DNA of 64,000 bases. Origin: Oreohelix idahoensis. Its lineage: Eukaryota > Mollusca > Gastropoda > Stylommatophora > Oreohelicidae. Where the stretch lies: assembly GCA_024509875.1 (NCBI GenBank), contig JAMPIV010008058.1:193501-257500 (forward strand). The letters are read 5' to 3'. Within the stretch, counting starts at the first letter, position 1. Every line of letters begins with the position of its first letter. The notes below the pieces were generated by a model. It was not told where the DNA came from. It ran no database searches and saw nothing but the letters and a program-made list of their open reading frames with translations. A program made the translations under genes and the position numbers. Of the stretch, positions 52,860 to 63,600 are shown piece after piece.

Positions 52860-53910
52860 TAAGTAACCTATAAAGTACACACTCTGTGACATAAATCGGT
52901 ACCTATAGAGTGAGCCATTAAGTCCCTTACATTTTTTGTTTAAAACATGTGACTTTAATATGTAATGGTTTATGTTATTGTTGTTGTTTAACTAGGGTTG
53001 CTCATCTTTTCGGTCTTTTGTAGCCAATACCAAGTTGTAGATTCCTTGTTATTATCTACACTGTAGATCTAGGCTTTTCCTGTGGCTTTTCTGCCATTCC
53101 GAAACATGTTGAGCTGACGTCATGAGCTCATATTTCTCCAGCTTGGCTTGCATTTAAAGGATCGCCACATCTGGTCTCAAGTTACGCGGAAGAAGCGTAT
53201 GGCACACTGTGCAATTCCAGCCATCAAAGAAGGCTCTCCAAATATGCAGAGCTACAATACTGTGCTATTGGTTTGGGCTGTCCCAAGGAATTGTCACGTC
53301 CTACACAGAACCTCTTCTTGGCTTCCCCTGCCTATAATTACGTCTACAGTGAGATCCTCCTGCATGCAGTCAACCAGGTAAAAGCCAGAGTTACGTTTGG
53401 GGCTCAAGCGACGTCTCCAAGCTTAGTGTGCAGTGCTGGGTCCGCAGCTTGTTTCACCACAGGAGGAATCCCTAACAGTGAGTAGATGATTTCAAGAGTC
53501 AATGAGGGTGTAACTACCTCACAGACAGAGGTTCATGTCCAAACCTACCTACTATAGCATTGTGCATAGCTGGTGGTCATATAAGGATGACTCCGTGCAT
53601 AATGGTACGTGTAAATGAAATACACCATAGCAATGACAGAACACTAACATTATTTATTGATAATTAAAAAGTTATTTATCATTCAAAATATATCTCCATG
53701 GCGTTCATACATAAAGTCAGCCTTTTCCGAAAATTTTCACAAACTCTTTGACACAAATCTTGGTCAGTTCTTTGAAACTGCTCTGTTATTTCTGTTTTCA
53801 GATTCTCTAAAGCAGCAGTCGCCAACCCAGCAGCTATGGAGATCTACTTTAGAAACACTAAGCGTAGTAAATTTCTATCTTGATAAAATCATGCCTGTTT
53901 TTAGGTTTGA
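52860..53910. other. Non-coding stretch
   Basis: No recognised family. Frames of 70-90 residues between 53148 and 53932 have no motif and no conserved look. Confidence 0.35.
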
Positions 53911-53914
53911 TAGT

Positions 53915-54100
53915 ATCTGGAATTTGGCATAAGTCTGGGCTGTGTATAAAGTCTGGAATTTGTATAAGTCTGGCTTCTGTAAAAAGTTTGGAATTTGGCA
54001 TAAGTCCGGCCAGTGTAAAGTCTGCAATTTGGCATAAGTCTGGCCTGTGTATAAAGTCTAGAATTTGAAATAAGTCTGCTCTGTGTATAAAGTTTATCTG
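53915..54100. repeat. Degenerate minisatellite, 30-37 bp unit
   Basis: About five copies of gtataaagtctggaatttggcataagtctggcct, with unit length and edges varying. Confidence 0.8.
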
Positions 54101-54271
54101 CTTCTAGAAATATCTCCAGTGCGGTTGAAAATTAAAACAAAATATTTGACCAAATGTTAACTTTTATTCAAAGAAAAGATCGTTTTCTGTCTTAAACAGT
54201 TCATGAACAGAGTGAATTTTGGTAAGCTAGAGTGTGAGTTTTCAATGGAAACGCTGTGAAAGTACTTTTAA

Positions 54272-54409
54272 CTCTTTGACTACGGAACAGCGCTCAGAGC
54301 GTTGATCAGATTTAACACCCGTGCCAAAACAACTTTCTGAACGTTGTTTTTAGTCTTTCATGAATTAAAATGGCGGTACAGGGTGGAAAATAATTGCGGA
54401 GTCAAAGAG
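54272..54409. mobile_element. 138-bp MITE flanked by TTAA
   Basis: Terminal inverted repeats CTCTTTGACTacGg / cGcAGTCAAAGAG (about 13-14 bp, one or two mismatches) sit between TTAA at 54268-54271 and TTAA at 54410-54413. TTAA duplication is typical of piggyBac-type elements. It has no coding capacity. It would be moved by a transposase encoded elsewhere. Confidence 0.75.
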
Positions 54410-54469
54410 TTAAGTCAGAGGATGCCGCGCTTTTCAGAGCCGATGGGAGCGGACTATTCCGAAATGTAA

Positions 54470-54740
54470 TAGTAAAAGTAAAGGTTGTCCCAAGGCCGTT
54501 ACTGCCGTAGGGGAGCGAAGTGTTAGAGACTTCCCGGTTATAGGTCGAGCATCAAGAGGTGGGGTGACCAGTTTCCTTCCTCACTGCCTTTTCCGTCCCT
54601 AACTCAAAGTCAGGTACCCAGTTACAGCTCTGAAGACTGGAGCGTGTCGGTACCGTGATTTTAACCCGGTACCCTTGCCTCGAGAGACCAACATTCTGAC
54701 CTCTCTGTCAATCGGACACTCCTTCCGAAATTTACATAGG
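54470..54740 (+). repeat. SINE-like dispersed repeat
   Basis: Includes gaagtgttagagacttccc, then accagtttccttcctcactgcc, ccctaactcaaagtcaggtaccc and ttacagctctgaagactggag. The same word order is at 60930-61080 and, inverted, at 8320-8410. It ends with a degenerate tRNA-like segment (acccggtacccttgcctcgagagacc). Confidence 0.6.
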
Positions 54741-54850
54741 TTAAAATTGTGTTACTCTCCGTCACCTAGAGATCTACCAAATGATGTCTTGGGATCTATC
54801 GGGAGATCAACACCGACCGGTTACCGTCCCCTACTCTAAGGATTTTGATT

Positions 54851-55119
54851 GGGAGCCGCGCTGGTGTAATGGTTACCACATTGCGCTGCGATCAGGTGTT
54901 CAAGGTTCAAGCCCGGCCATAGGCATTTGAAGAAGTGTTATCGACCGGGATTTTGACTGAATAACCTGAACGGCTCCTGAGATAAACCCTCTGTGGATGG
55001 GAAGGAGCGAAGCTCCTGACCGGGTTGGAAGGAAAGTCCACAGGCTCCCCAGCCTCGCAATGACATTTCATTGGGCCGAAGGGCTGAAAGCCCAAGTGCC
55101 GTTGGGTAAGGGGAAAAAA
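54851..55119 (+). repeat. tRNA-derived SINE with 13-bp duplication
   Basis: Flanked by aaggattttgatt (54838-54850 and 55120-55132). The head is gggagccgcgctggtgtaatggttac (A-box), then ggttcaagccc (B-box), then cggctcctgag, a body and a short A-run. It shares the head and the cggctcctgag word with the SINE at 55891. Confidence 0.88.
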
Positions 55120-55132
55120 AAGGATTTTGATT

Positions 55133-55876
55133 TCCGATTGTATACCGTGTCATTTGAACATCCCCATAAAAATATTCTGCAGGAGTTAACTCAGGAGATC
55201 TGTCAGGTCATTCTATTGGACCCCGTCTACCAGTCCACCTGTTAGGGACTAATTTATCAAGAAGATTTCTGACAGTAAGGGAATAATACGCTGTAAAAAA
55301 AAACAAGGATTAGCGAAGGTAGACATAGTGTACTTGAAACGTTAGGGAATCATACAAAAAGAAAAAAGATTAAAAATGGCGGCCAAACCTTAGTTGGCGT
55401 TACTCTCTATATCTAGGGCACTAGGTTATCCCAACAGGAACACTAGGGTAGTCATGGAGATCGGCCCGGGTCATCCTGAAAAGTTGCCTGACAGCGGGGC
55501 TGTGAATGGCCAAGCAAGTCGACAGTAATTGTTATTTCGCCGAGAAGTGGGAACCAAGAACACAAATGGGTCTTTAAACTTATATTTTTGTTTTGTGGTA
55601 CTACAGCAAAGAAATGAAAATAAACTGCCCCTACATTCTATAGCACATAACAAAAGTGAATGGTCAGTCATCATTGTTCAGCATTTATTTATTTGTTTCG
55701 CAATAAATATAAGTAAGAAAAGTTTTGACAAGTGGCTGAAGAGAACTGATTTGAAAATTGGTAACAAATGGTACAAGGAAGGAATTAATGATCAAACGGA
55801 AATTGTATAAAAAATTGGCATGACAGCAGATGACAGCTCACGCGAAAGAGAATGAAAATGGACATTAAAATACAAA
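55133..55876. other. Non-coding stretch between two SINEs
   Basis: Nothing recognised. The only frames are short. Confidence 0.35.
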
Positions 55877-55890
55877 TACAACTGAAACGG

Positions 55891-56164
55891 GAGCCGCGGT
55901 GGCATAGTGGTTAGTGCACTGGCTTCTTAGCTCAGTGGTCTATGGTTCGATCCCCAGATGAGGTGGGATTATTTAGGCCGCAAACGGCTCCTGAGTCGAC
56001 CCAGCCTCAATTGGGTACCAGAGCAAATTCTGGGAAGGTTAAGGCGGCCGGCGTGATGCTGACCACATCACCCCTAGGGTGCCGATGGTCAAGAAAATAT
56101 GGACCTAACACCATATTCCCAGTATGCCTCAATGAGCGTGTAACGGGATCCTTCACCTTTACCT
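55891..56164 (+). repeat. tRNA-derived SINE with 14-bp duplication
   Basis: Flanked by tacaactgaaacgg (55877-55890 and 56165-56178). A-box tggcatagtggttag, B-box ggttcgatcccc, shared cggctcctgag, then a different body (gatgctgaccacatcacccctagggtgccgatggtc) ending ttcacctttacc. Polymerase III boxes look intact. Confidence 0.9.
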
Positions 56165-56239
56165 TACAACTGAAACGGAAGATAATGACATTATATAAAA
56201 ACAATAATGATAATTTCGTTGATAATGGAAGATAATCAA

Positions 56240-56600
56240 CTAATGCTGATGCTAGAGGTGATGGCACTTGGAACGAAAGGTGATTACAAGGGGCACGTGA
56301 AAATACCAGCTGTTGCAAATGGTGACTGCACGTGACACGAGTTAAGAGCTGGTACAAAAGTTGATTTTAAAAGGCACGAGAGATGGTGCTGGTACGAAAG
56401 CGATTACCATTGGCACAAGAAAGGATAACAGCTAGTACTAAAGGTGATTACAAGCAGCACGAAAAATCATGACAATTGATTCAAAAAGTGATGAAGAAAT
56501 TACATGACAAATAATGACAACTGATAGGAAATGTAACGAAGAATGGCATTAGTGTTGACGACAACTGACACGAAACGTGATGAAAAAATGGTGCGAGAAA
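56240..56600. repeat. Degenerate minisatellite, about 50-bp period
   Basis: Repeated words ggtgattacaaggggcacg, cagctggtacaaa and aaatgatgacaactgat appear at roughly 50-bp steps, strongly diverged. Confidence 0.55.
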
Positions 56601-56609
56601 TCAAATGTA

Positions 56610-57334
56610 CTAAAGTGTTTAAAATGCTGATTATTTCTTCTTTTTGTTTTGTGCTCAGAAAGACACTTCTAGGCAGTACTTTGGGTTTTTCATCATTCCT
56701 TTATTAGAGAATTGTTTTATAGCTCCCTTGTGTTATTGTGACCCATCTTTTCCCATCAATGTTGCAATCTTTTTCATGGCGCGTTTCTACCCGGAGGTAC
56801 TATATTGCGACCATGTTGAAACCATGCGCAATTAGTTCCCTATATACTTTATGTCGCATGATTTTTTATTTTACTTTTTTTTTAACTATTCCTGTCTCTG
56901 TTGCTTTACAACACTGAGAAAATTGTACACAAAATTTCTGGAGAACTTTTCCCAATTAATTTACACAGTTCAAGGGGTAAGTATTGAGTGTATGAAGCGT
57001 TTATGTTTTCGTGCCACTATTTCCGTACTTCTGAAGCAAAATGTAAATGAATGAAACGACCACGGAGGCATTTAGAGCCGTCATCCGGGCATGCAGTAGA
57101 AAGTGCACAACATAAATATTTCCCGCCATGATTTGGCGGGTGAGTTACTCGTTTGTCCATAAAAACTGAAGTCCATTGTTATATTTCGCATACTGCTGTT
57201 ACATTATTACGTTCTGTTCTGGCTCCCCGACGGTAAGAGAAATAGAAGGACACAATAACAATTGGAGAAGAGAACTGGACAAAGCAATAACAGAGATAAA
57301 GCAGGCATGAAAACATCGTGAACATTTGGTACAT
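56610..57334. other. Non-coding stretch
   Basis: T-rich, with no known family recognised. Confidence 0.35.
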
Positions 57335-57350
57335 GACAGGAGGTTTGGAT

Positions 57351-57691
57351 CATCATCATAACCCTCCACTCCCCAAGGAGCATAGGCCTTCAACAAACAC
57401 ATGCAAAGTCGTCCTGTCACGTGCCGTCAGCTTAAAGAGCAGAAGTGGCATCAGATAACCACCTTCTGATAGCTAAAGTAAAAATAGAACTCAAGATATA
57501 CAAGAGACACATTTGCGGTAACAACATCCAACAAATTCCAAGTGCTCCAACAGCTGGAAGATGTAGAGAATACAGAAGACTATTGGCAGCAAATCAAAAC
57601 GGTATGGAATGAGACATGTGAGGAAATACTGGGAACAAGGGAACGACAACAAAAAGCATGGATAACAACAGAAACCATCGTTAAGATAAAA
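57351..57691. mobile_element. RTE-like LINE copy with twin-priming inversion
   Basis: Flanked by gacaggaggtttggat (57335-57350 and 57692-57707, 16 bp). From 57351 to about 57430 it is the 3' end of the 27344-type LINE on the minus strand (tail catcatcat, then the reverse of ggagtggagggttatg). From about 57434 to 57691 it is the same LINE's region 28284-28595 on the plus strand, with a 60-bp internal loss. About 1.8 kb between the two pieces is absent. Confidence 0.85.
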
Positions 57692-57707
57692 GACAGGAGG
57701 TTTGGAT

Positions 57708-58620
57708 GGTTGTGACAGGGTGAGGAAAAATGTAGGACTTCTGTTGTAAAGTCGTTTTGTGACGGTGAAGAAATGAGGTGCTTCTGTTGTAAACTGGCTA
57801 TCGCCAGAGATGGTGGTTACAGAAGAGATGTGTAATAAACCGAGGTAGTTGTTGTAGACTCGTCTGTGTTGGTGTGTGGCTGTGTGATCGTAAGAATGAA
57901 GTACTCTGTTGCTGATAGTCAAATGTCAACAATGTAACTTCCAACTAATGTTTGTTTTTTTAATTTCCTCGCATGAGGTTGCATATTTTTTCCTCGCATG
58001 AGGTTGCATTGGCACCCGCCCAAACCCGGCCCCGGTCAAGATTACATGTCCCAACACTAGAAGACCCAATGACAAACTGTGTCACTGTAGTGATCCTCTG
58101 TGTTCTCACACAAGGGACCTAATGACACATGAATGTCACTGTACCGGTCCCTGTGTCTAGACACCTGATCCTAGCCAAAGGCCAGATAAGGGCGTCCAAC
58201 TAATGTTCAAGAAGTAAGTCTAACTTCGTCTTAACTAAATAATACCTTTTATTCAGTGGTTGCATTCGCTAACCATTCCATGCTGATTCATAGAATCCAT
58301 TCATCTAAGGCACTAACTCACTCTAATCTCCCCTTTGACAAAAAATAACTTCCGTTTCTTTACTTGTATCGCTACTACACACGCTTTGATGACGTCATTT
58401 CATGTACACCATGAACGAATGACTGTCCTAGGTTTTGGACTAGTGCTTATTAACTAACTAGTCGCGCTCAAATACTTAGTGTTTAATCTTGCTAAAGTAT
58501 TCTTACCCTAACTCTAATAAGTGGCAACCCTAACTCTAATAAGTGGCAGCACCTTAGTGCTAAAACGCGTGGTAGACCTTACGGTCACATAGTATCTGTT
58601 AATAACCTGTGCTCTGGAGG
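57708..58620. other. Non-coding stretch with short duplications
   Basis: Contains two copies of tcctcgcatgaggttgcat (about 57966 and 57991), two of ccctaactctaataagtggca (58505 and 58529) and a loosely repeated tgacac/ctgtgt block at 58075-58170. No gene recognised. Confidence 0.4.
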
Positions 58621-58633
58621 AAGCTGGTATGTA

Positions 58634-58730
58634 ATGATGATAATGATGATGATAATGATGATAATTATGATGATTATGATGATAGTGATGATGATGATGA
58701 TAGTGATGATGATGATGATGATAGTGATAC
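58634..58730. repeat. (GAT)n microsatellite
   Basis: Imperfect tgatga repeats with ag interruptions. Confidence 0.9.
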
Positions 58731-58850
58731 TTAAAATGTCTGCTCCTTTTCGGGGGTCTCTGACAAGAGAAAGAGGTAATACTAATAATACTACTTCTGC
58801 CTCAGACATGTCGTAAGTAACTATTGCAATGAGGTTGTGCATGAAGTCTG

Positions 58851-58986
58851 ACAACCTCATCGTGTAAAACAAATTGTTACAAAGACAACCTAATCGTGTA
58901 AAACAAATTGTTACAAAGACAACCTCATCGTGTAAAACAAATTGTTACAAAGACAACCTCATCGTGTAAAACAAATTGTTACAAAA
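58851..58986. repeat. 34-bp tandem repeat, four copies
   Basis: acaacctcatcgtgtaaaac plus aaattgttacaaag, with starts at 58851, 58885, 58919 and 58953. Copy 2 has one change (taat) and copy 4 one (aaaa at the end). A partial fifth (acaacctc) follows. Confidence 0.95.
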
Positions 58987-58989
58987 ACA

Positions 58990-59870
58990 ACCTCTGCAAG
59001 ATCACGTGAATACCATGGTGATGACTTCCTGAAAGAGGACCAACTGCTATGGTGATTCCACGATCTATAATGAGGGAAAAGGAGATGAAGATGATGACGA
59101 AGGTAATGATTATAATCTGTGAGATACTTACAATAATCCTTGTAATCCCTTGTGGAGTATCCTGCCCTGTTCAATTTTTGACATCTTTGGAATCTATGTT
59201 TTTCTATTCTTTGCATTTTTAAAACGCTCTCTGGAATTTCCAAACTCGTTTCTACACAGGAAGGAAGCTGATTGACGTTAATTCTTTTAAATCAAGCCAA
59301 GTGTGTATATAATCCTCACTGCTGTCAATATTATGCAGCCTTTAAGAAAATTGATGAATTTTCACCTTTGACCTTTGACATATCGTACACATGTCACTTT
59401 AAATGTGTTGATCGCACGCTAACATTGCGTACATATTCGCGGAACGGAAATTTGTTACACTAAAGAATTTTATAATTATGTACATGTGTACAGTTTGTAA
59501 ATTTGGCGTACATTCGTTTATCGTATATAAATTACGTGTAAAGACATTGATAGTCTGCACAATTAAGAATAATGACGTTTTAAAGCCTTACTGTGTTCGC
59601 TTGAACAGACTGCGAATTTGGCGTTCACATAAGTTTTCTTGTTATATACGTAATCACAATTCGTAAATTTGGCAGAATATTTCCACAATCTACAAATTAC
59701 GAATAAGCATTTCAAAGATCTAATTTACAAACCTTCATAATCCTGAAGTGTGTTCACGTTCACAGATTTTAATAACCACATAAACAGCTAAAAACGTGTC
59801 TAATTTTGAGTGGACGTCTTCGGCTGCAATGTAGATAGTGATACTTGTGTTCGGTACAGGCTTTAAAAAA
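58990..59870. other. Non-coding stretch with recurring aaatttggcg words
   Basis: Between 59490 and 59690, gtaaatttggcgtacattcg, gcgaatttggcgttcacat and gtaaatttggcaga recur at about 80-100 bp steps, perhaps an old tandem repeat. No gene seen. Confidence 0.4.
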
Positions 59871-59879
59871 ATTCAGAGA

Positions 59880-60000
59880 CACGGTAATAAGGGTTAGGTT
59901 TAGGAATAACATAACCTTAATTCTAACCCTACGACGTGGACGATTTATTTCGATGACATCGAAGAACACGTCAACCTTATCTTTATTGCAACCAACGTTT
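59880..60000 (+). repeat. Dispersed repeat, copy 1
   Basis: ggtaataagggttaggtt ... aaccctacgacgtgg ... gaagaacacgtc aligns with 61440-61555 in the same orientation at moderate identity. Family unknown. Confidence 0.55.
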
Positions 60001-60905
60001 TCATGTAATTAAATTAAAAACTGTTCTGCCTATCGCGAACATTATCCCCATTTGAGGAACTTGAATTTATCCAAAGCTTTACATAAATAACACATATACA
60101 CTTTCAACGTATTAGCTGTTCTGTAAATGTCGCTACATCACCTCGCATTTAACTCTTTAGCATTTGTGACTGGCAGTCGAGGAAGCAGGAATCGCACCTG
60201 AAAATCTTCGACGTCAGAGAGAGTTTTAAAACTGCTGCTCGCGTGAAAATACAACATCAGGCAGTGGAGTGAGCTACAATTTCTGGTACTTGACCGTGTT
60301 GCGTGTGTCGACGTTAACATATTTTTTTATTATTATTTCTGATTTCCTTTCTGGAATTTAAACAAAAATCCCTGAGTCTTGGATAAGCGAAAAATTAGTA
60401 TCAATAGCTGGGGACATTGATTTTTGTGGAGCATCTCAGAGGCAGAGGATTAATAATAATAGTGAAGAAATAGTTCATCGGTGTTGTATCTGGCACAGTC
60501 GGTTGCAGAAAGATGAAAGTAATGTCGGTGTGATATCTTCTGTTATAATTATATGATTGTGGTCACGTTATCTAACATAATTTAAACTTGCACTTTCATC
60601 ATCATCATCATCTTTTTCTGGTCCTCTTACAGAAGGCCTGCACCAAGCAAGTCACATGCTGTTGTAGTAGTGGTTGCTATGGCAATTTGTTTTACAGGGT
60701 AAGGGAGCTAACCTGTGTCACAACCTTATATTAGTCATCTTGCACGATGATGCGAGGGTGGAGTTGTCCTTTCCTTGCTGTGTATATTCTAAGACCCCCA
60801 GAAACTACACGGTGGAGCTTGCACTTTGATAAAGGTAAAAATATTAAAACTTATTCTTAAATACAAATGAAACATCAAAAAATATTACTGAATATACGTT
60901 TAAAA
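60001..60905. other. Non-coding stretch
   Basis: Nothing recognised except a short catcatcatcat run at about 60598-60610. Confidence 0.35.
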
Positions 60906-60909
60906 AAAA

Positions 60910-61140
60910 GGTATTCCCATTTCCGATACTGGGGTAGGTCAGGGAAGTGTTAGAGATGTCATTATGCAAAGTCTTTGCTTTATGAGGTGGGTGACCAGTT
61001 CCTGACCTCGCTGCTTTCTCCTTCCCTAACTCAAGAGCAGAGTCGGGTACCCACTTATAGCTGAGTATATTGCGGCGTGACGCTGACACGTTTCGAATCC
61101 AGTAAGTTTGTTGCGTCGAGATACGAGAGCACTCATTACT
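60910..61140 (+). repeat. SINE-like dispersed repeat, second copy
   Basis: gaagtgttagagatgtc, tgaccagttcctgacctcgctgc, ccctaactcaagagcagagtcgggtaccc and ttatagctgagt follow the order seen at 54490-54640. More decayed than that copy. Confidence 0.55.
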
Positions 61141-61439
61141 TTTCAGCGCTTTGAAGGAAGAATTATGAAAACTGTCCGTGAATACAGATAAAACATGAGA
61201 ATGTATTCCCGAACAAGGTAAAAAAAAAATTAAAACCTATTCTTGGATAGAGATAAAACATTCAAATGTATTCCTGCTTAAAGATATCAACACGCTGTTC
61301 TATACATTAGATTTACAGGTGCACAAGTATGATGAACAGACGTTCCGGTGAATTACCTTTGTCAGTTCAAACACTATATGAATCTAGAAAAGCTAGATTT
61401 GGTTGAGATGAAGAACAGTTCGATAACGCCATAAAATAG

Positions 61440-61555
61440 AATTTAGAGATGCAGTTATAAGGGGTAAGGCTATGTTTACGAATCCTAACACTAACTCTAA
61501 CGACATGGGCGAACTAGTTGGATGATACCGAAGAACACGTCCCACTATCTTAAAT
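61440..61555 (+). repeat. Dispersed repeat, copy 2
   Basis: gttataaggggtaaggct ... actctaacgacatggg ... ccgaagaacacgtcc, related to 59880-60000. Confidence 0.55.
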
Positions 61556-62110
61556 TCAACCCTAGATTAAAAATTTAAACACGCACATACCAAAACTTAA
61601 CGTAAGTCTCATTAATGGCTCTTTTCTTAAATTGGTCAAATCGCTTAATGCCTTAACTGTACAGTTTCACTAACGCATAGATAAACGACTTCAGTGTAAA
61701 GTACTTTCTGAGCTCAACTCATTGTGAGCACGCTTTTTCAAGTTGAATAAACAAGCCAAATTTAAATATTAACAAGAGCAAGCCATCACAAATTATAATA
61801 CTTTTCATGGCTATAGTATAAATTGCTTAGTAAACAGGGGAAATAATGTGTTTCTTCCTTCTCTCATTCTCACGTCTGCAAAATCTCCGTGCCGCTAGGG
61901 TTATCTTATCGATTTATTTATTCTTTTTTAAAACCACGGCACATGCTTAATTTTGGTAACATCTATCATCTACCACGGTCTAGATCAATGTGATGGTTTT
62001 TTTAAAGTAAAAAATTTTCTTATCCAAATTTTATCTTTCAGCATTTTTTTTTTTTATCATTCTTCACTCTTTTTGTCTTCATCTTCCATCTCATTTTTCT
62101 CTCTTTTCTG
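61556..62110. other. Non-coding AT-rich stretch
   Basis: No family recognised. Confidence 0.35.
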
Positions 62111-62140
62111 TTTGTTTGTTTGTTTGTTTGTTTGTTTGTT
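62111..62140. repeat. (TTTG)n microsatellite
   Basis: Seven to eight uninterrupted tttg units. Confidence 0.9.
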
Positions 62141-62189
62141 GTATGCCTCTATCGTTCTTTCCAATACTGAAAGAAGCACTCCATAAAAT

Positions 62190-62450
62190 TAAAAGTATTT
62201 TATCCAACAACTTTTTATCAAAGGAAGTAACAAATAGAGCTATTCAGTGCTATATAGAACCAATCAAGACATATGGAAGTTAATCATGGACAGATAGTAA
62301 AGAAGTAGGAAAAGAGAAAGGTTTTGTTGCTCAAACAGTTATTTTTTTTGTTTAAGGAATACATGGAAATACCTTGAGCTGATGGCACGGGACCTGAAGT
62401 TTGCTGAAGGCCTTCACTGCTGGCAGAGATAAATGGTGGTGTTGCTGATG
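62190..62450 (+). pseudogene. Possible LINE C-terminal relic
   Basis: Broken frames give a TNRAIQCYIEPIKTYGS / SWTDSKEV stretch resembling the LLYGSETW region. Then gatggcacgggacctgaagtttgctgaaggccttcactgc resembles the 3' end of the RTE-like element (gatggcacgtgacagg...gttgaaggcctatgctcc). Many changes; identity uncertain. Confidence 0.4.
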
Positions 62451-62454
62451 ATTA

Positions 62455-63165
62455 TGATGTGATGATGGTGGTGATGGTACCCGATCAACCTGAATACAAC
62501 GCGCCTGTGGTAGATCGTCCGTTCTTCTGTGTAGGTGTTAACAGCTGCGTCAACATATGAGAAACGTCATCATAGCACCTAAGCTTGTTGGAAAGGGATG
62601 TTACGTACTCCTGTTCTCTCAGTAAGTTGTCCTTCCTGAACATTGATGGATGATCGCGAAACTGATAGTATGGGTAATCTCTTCTTAATTGCTTACTGTC
62701 ACGCACGGTTTATAGAATGAATGTCAGTACTCATGCTCCGACGGGAGCTAGAGGTATTTATGTAAGTTGTGAGTTGAAGTGAGTGAATGTTGAGTTTGAC
62801 TGTGGGCATGAATGCATTAGGAGCAGTAAGCACTAATGTCGAGTTCACGGGCATGACTGAGTTGTTGTAAACGAAGTGGCGGTGAAGACTGTGCAGGTGT
62901 AAAAAGGGTCATTCAAGAGAGAGATTGTAGCGAGAAAGTATGTTGAGTTATAGTGACATTCGTTCCATTGGATGATGTTCCAATTATGCACCTCATACAC
63001 TGTGCATTTCTTATGATGCTTGGCCAAAGCGGCAGTCTGCCTGTGTCATTGTGTTTATGATAAAGTTTGTGACATAATGTCGTCGGATATCGTACCTACG
63101 TGTTGGAGTTCAGTGAGTTGATTAGCTGTGAATAACGAGCCATGTTTGTCGCTCCATGTATAATG
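62455..63165. other. Non-coding stretch
   Basis: Nothing recognised. Confidence 0.35.
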
Positions 63166-63305
<140 letters not shown>

Positions 63306-63369
63306 CAATGTGAACTCACAGCAAAGCACTTGACACTTACTATTTTTACATTTTTTCTGGCACTATTGC

Positions 63370-63600
63370 CGTAAAGCGTAGTGGGGAGCTGAAGTTTGCA
63401 TTCCTGAGTCAAGTATGTCGGCTTGGCTGCTGTTAAGCCCGTGTTGTTGTAGGATGTCTGTGATGTTGTCAATCCATCTGCTTTTTGGTCCTCTTCGTGA
63501 TCTGAACCCAGATCTTCAAGTGTTGTAGGCGAGTAGTGGTAATGTATCGGGCTCTGTTCTCATGAGATGGCCAAACCACTTGATTTTCGATGTTTCTATA
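63370..63600 (-). pseudogene. LINE 3' relic
   Basis: The minus-strand reading from 63600 gives IKWFGHLMRTEPDTLP, a short break, then RRGPKSRWIDNITDIL. This is the post-RT GHxxR...RGRPxxRW region of a non-LTR element, in the same broad group as the relic at 10665-11135. Two stops are visible. Confidence 0.65.
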
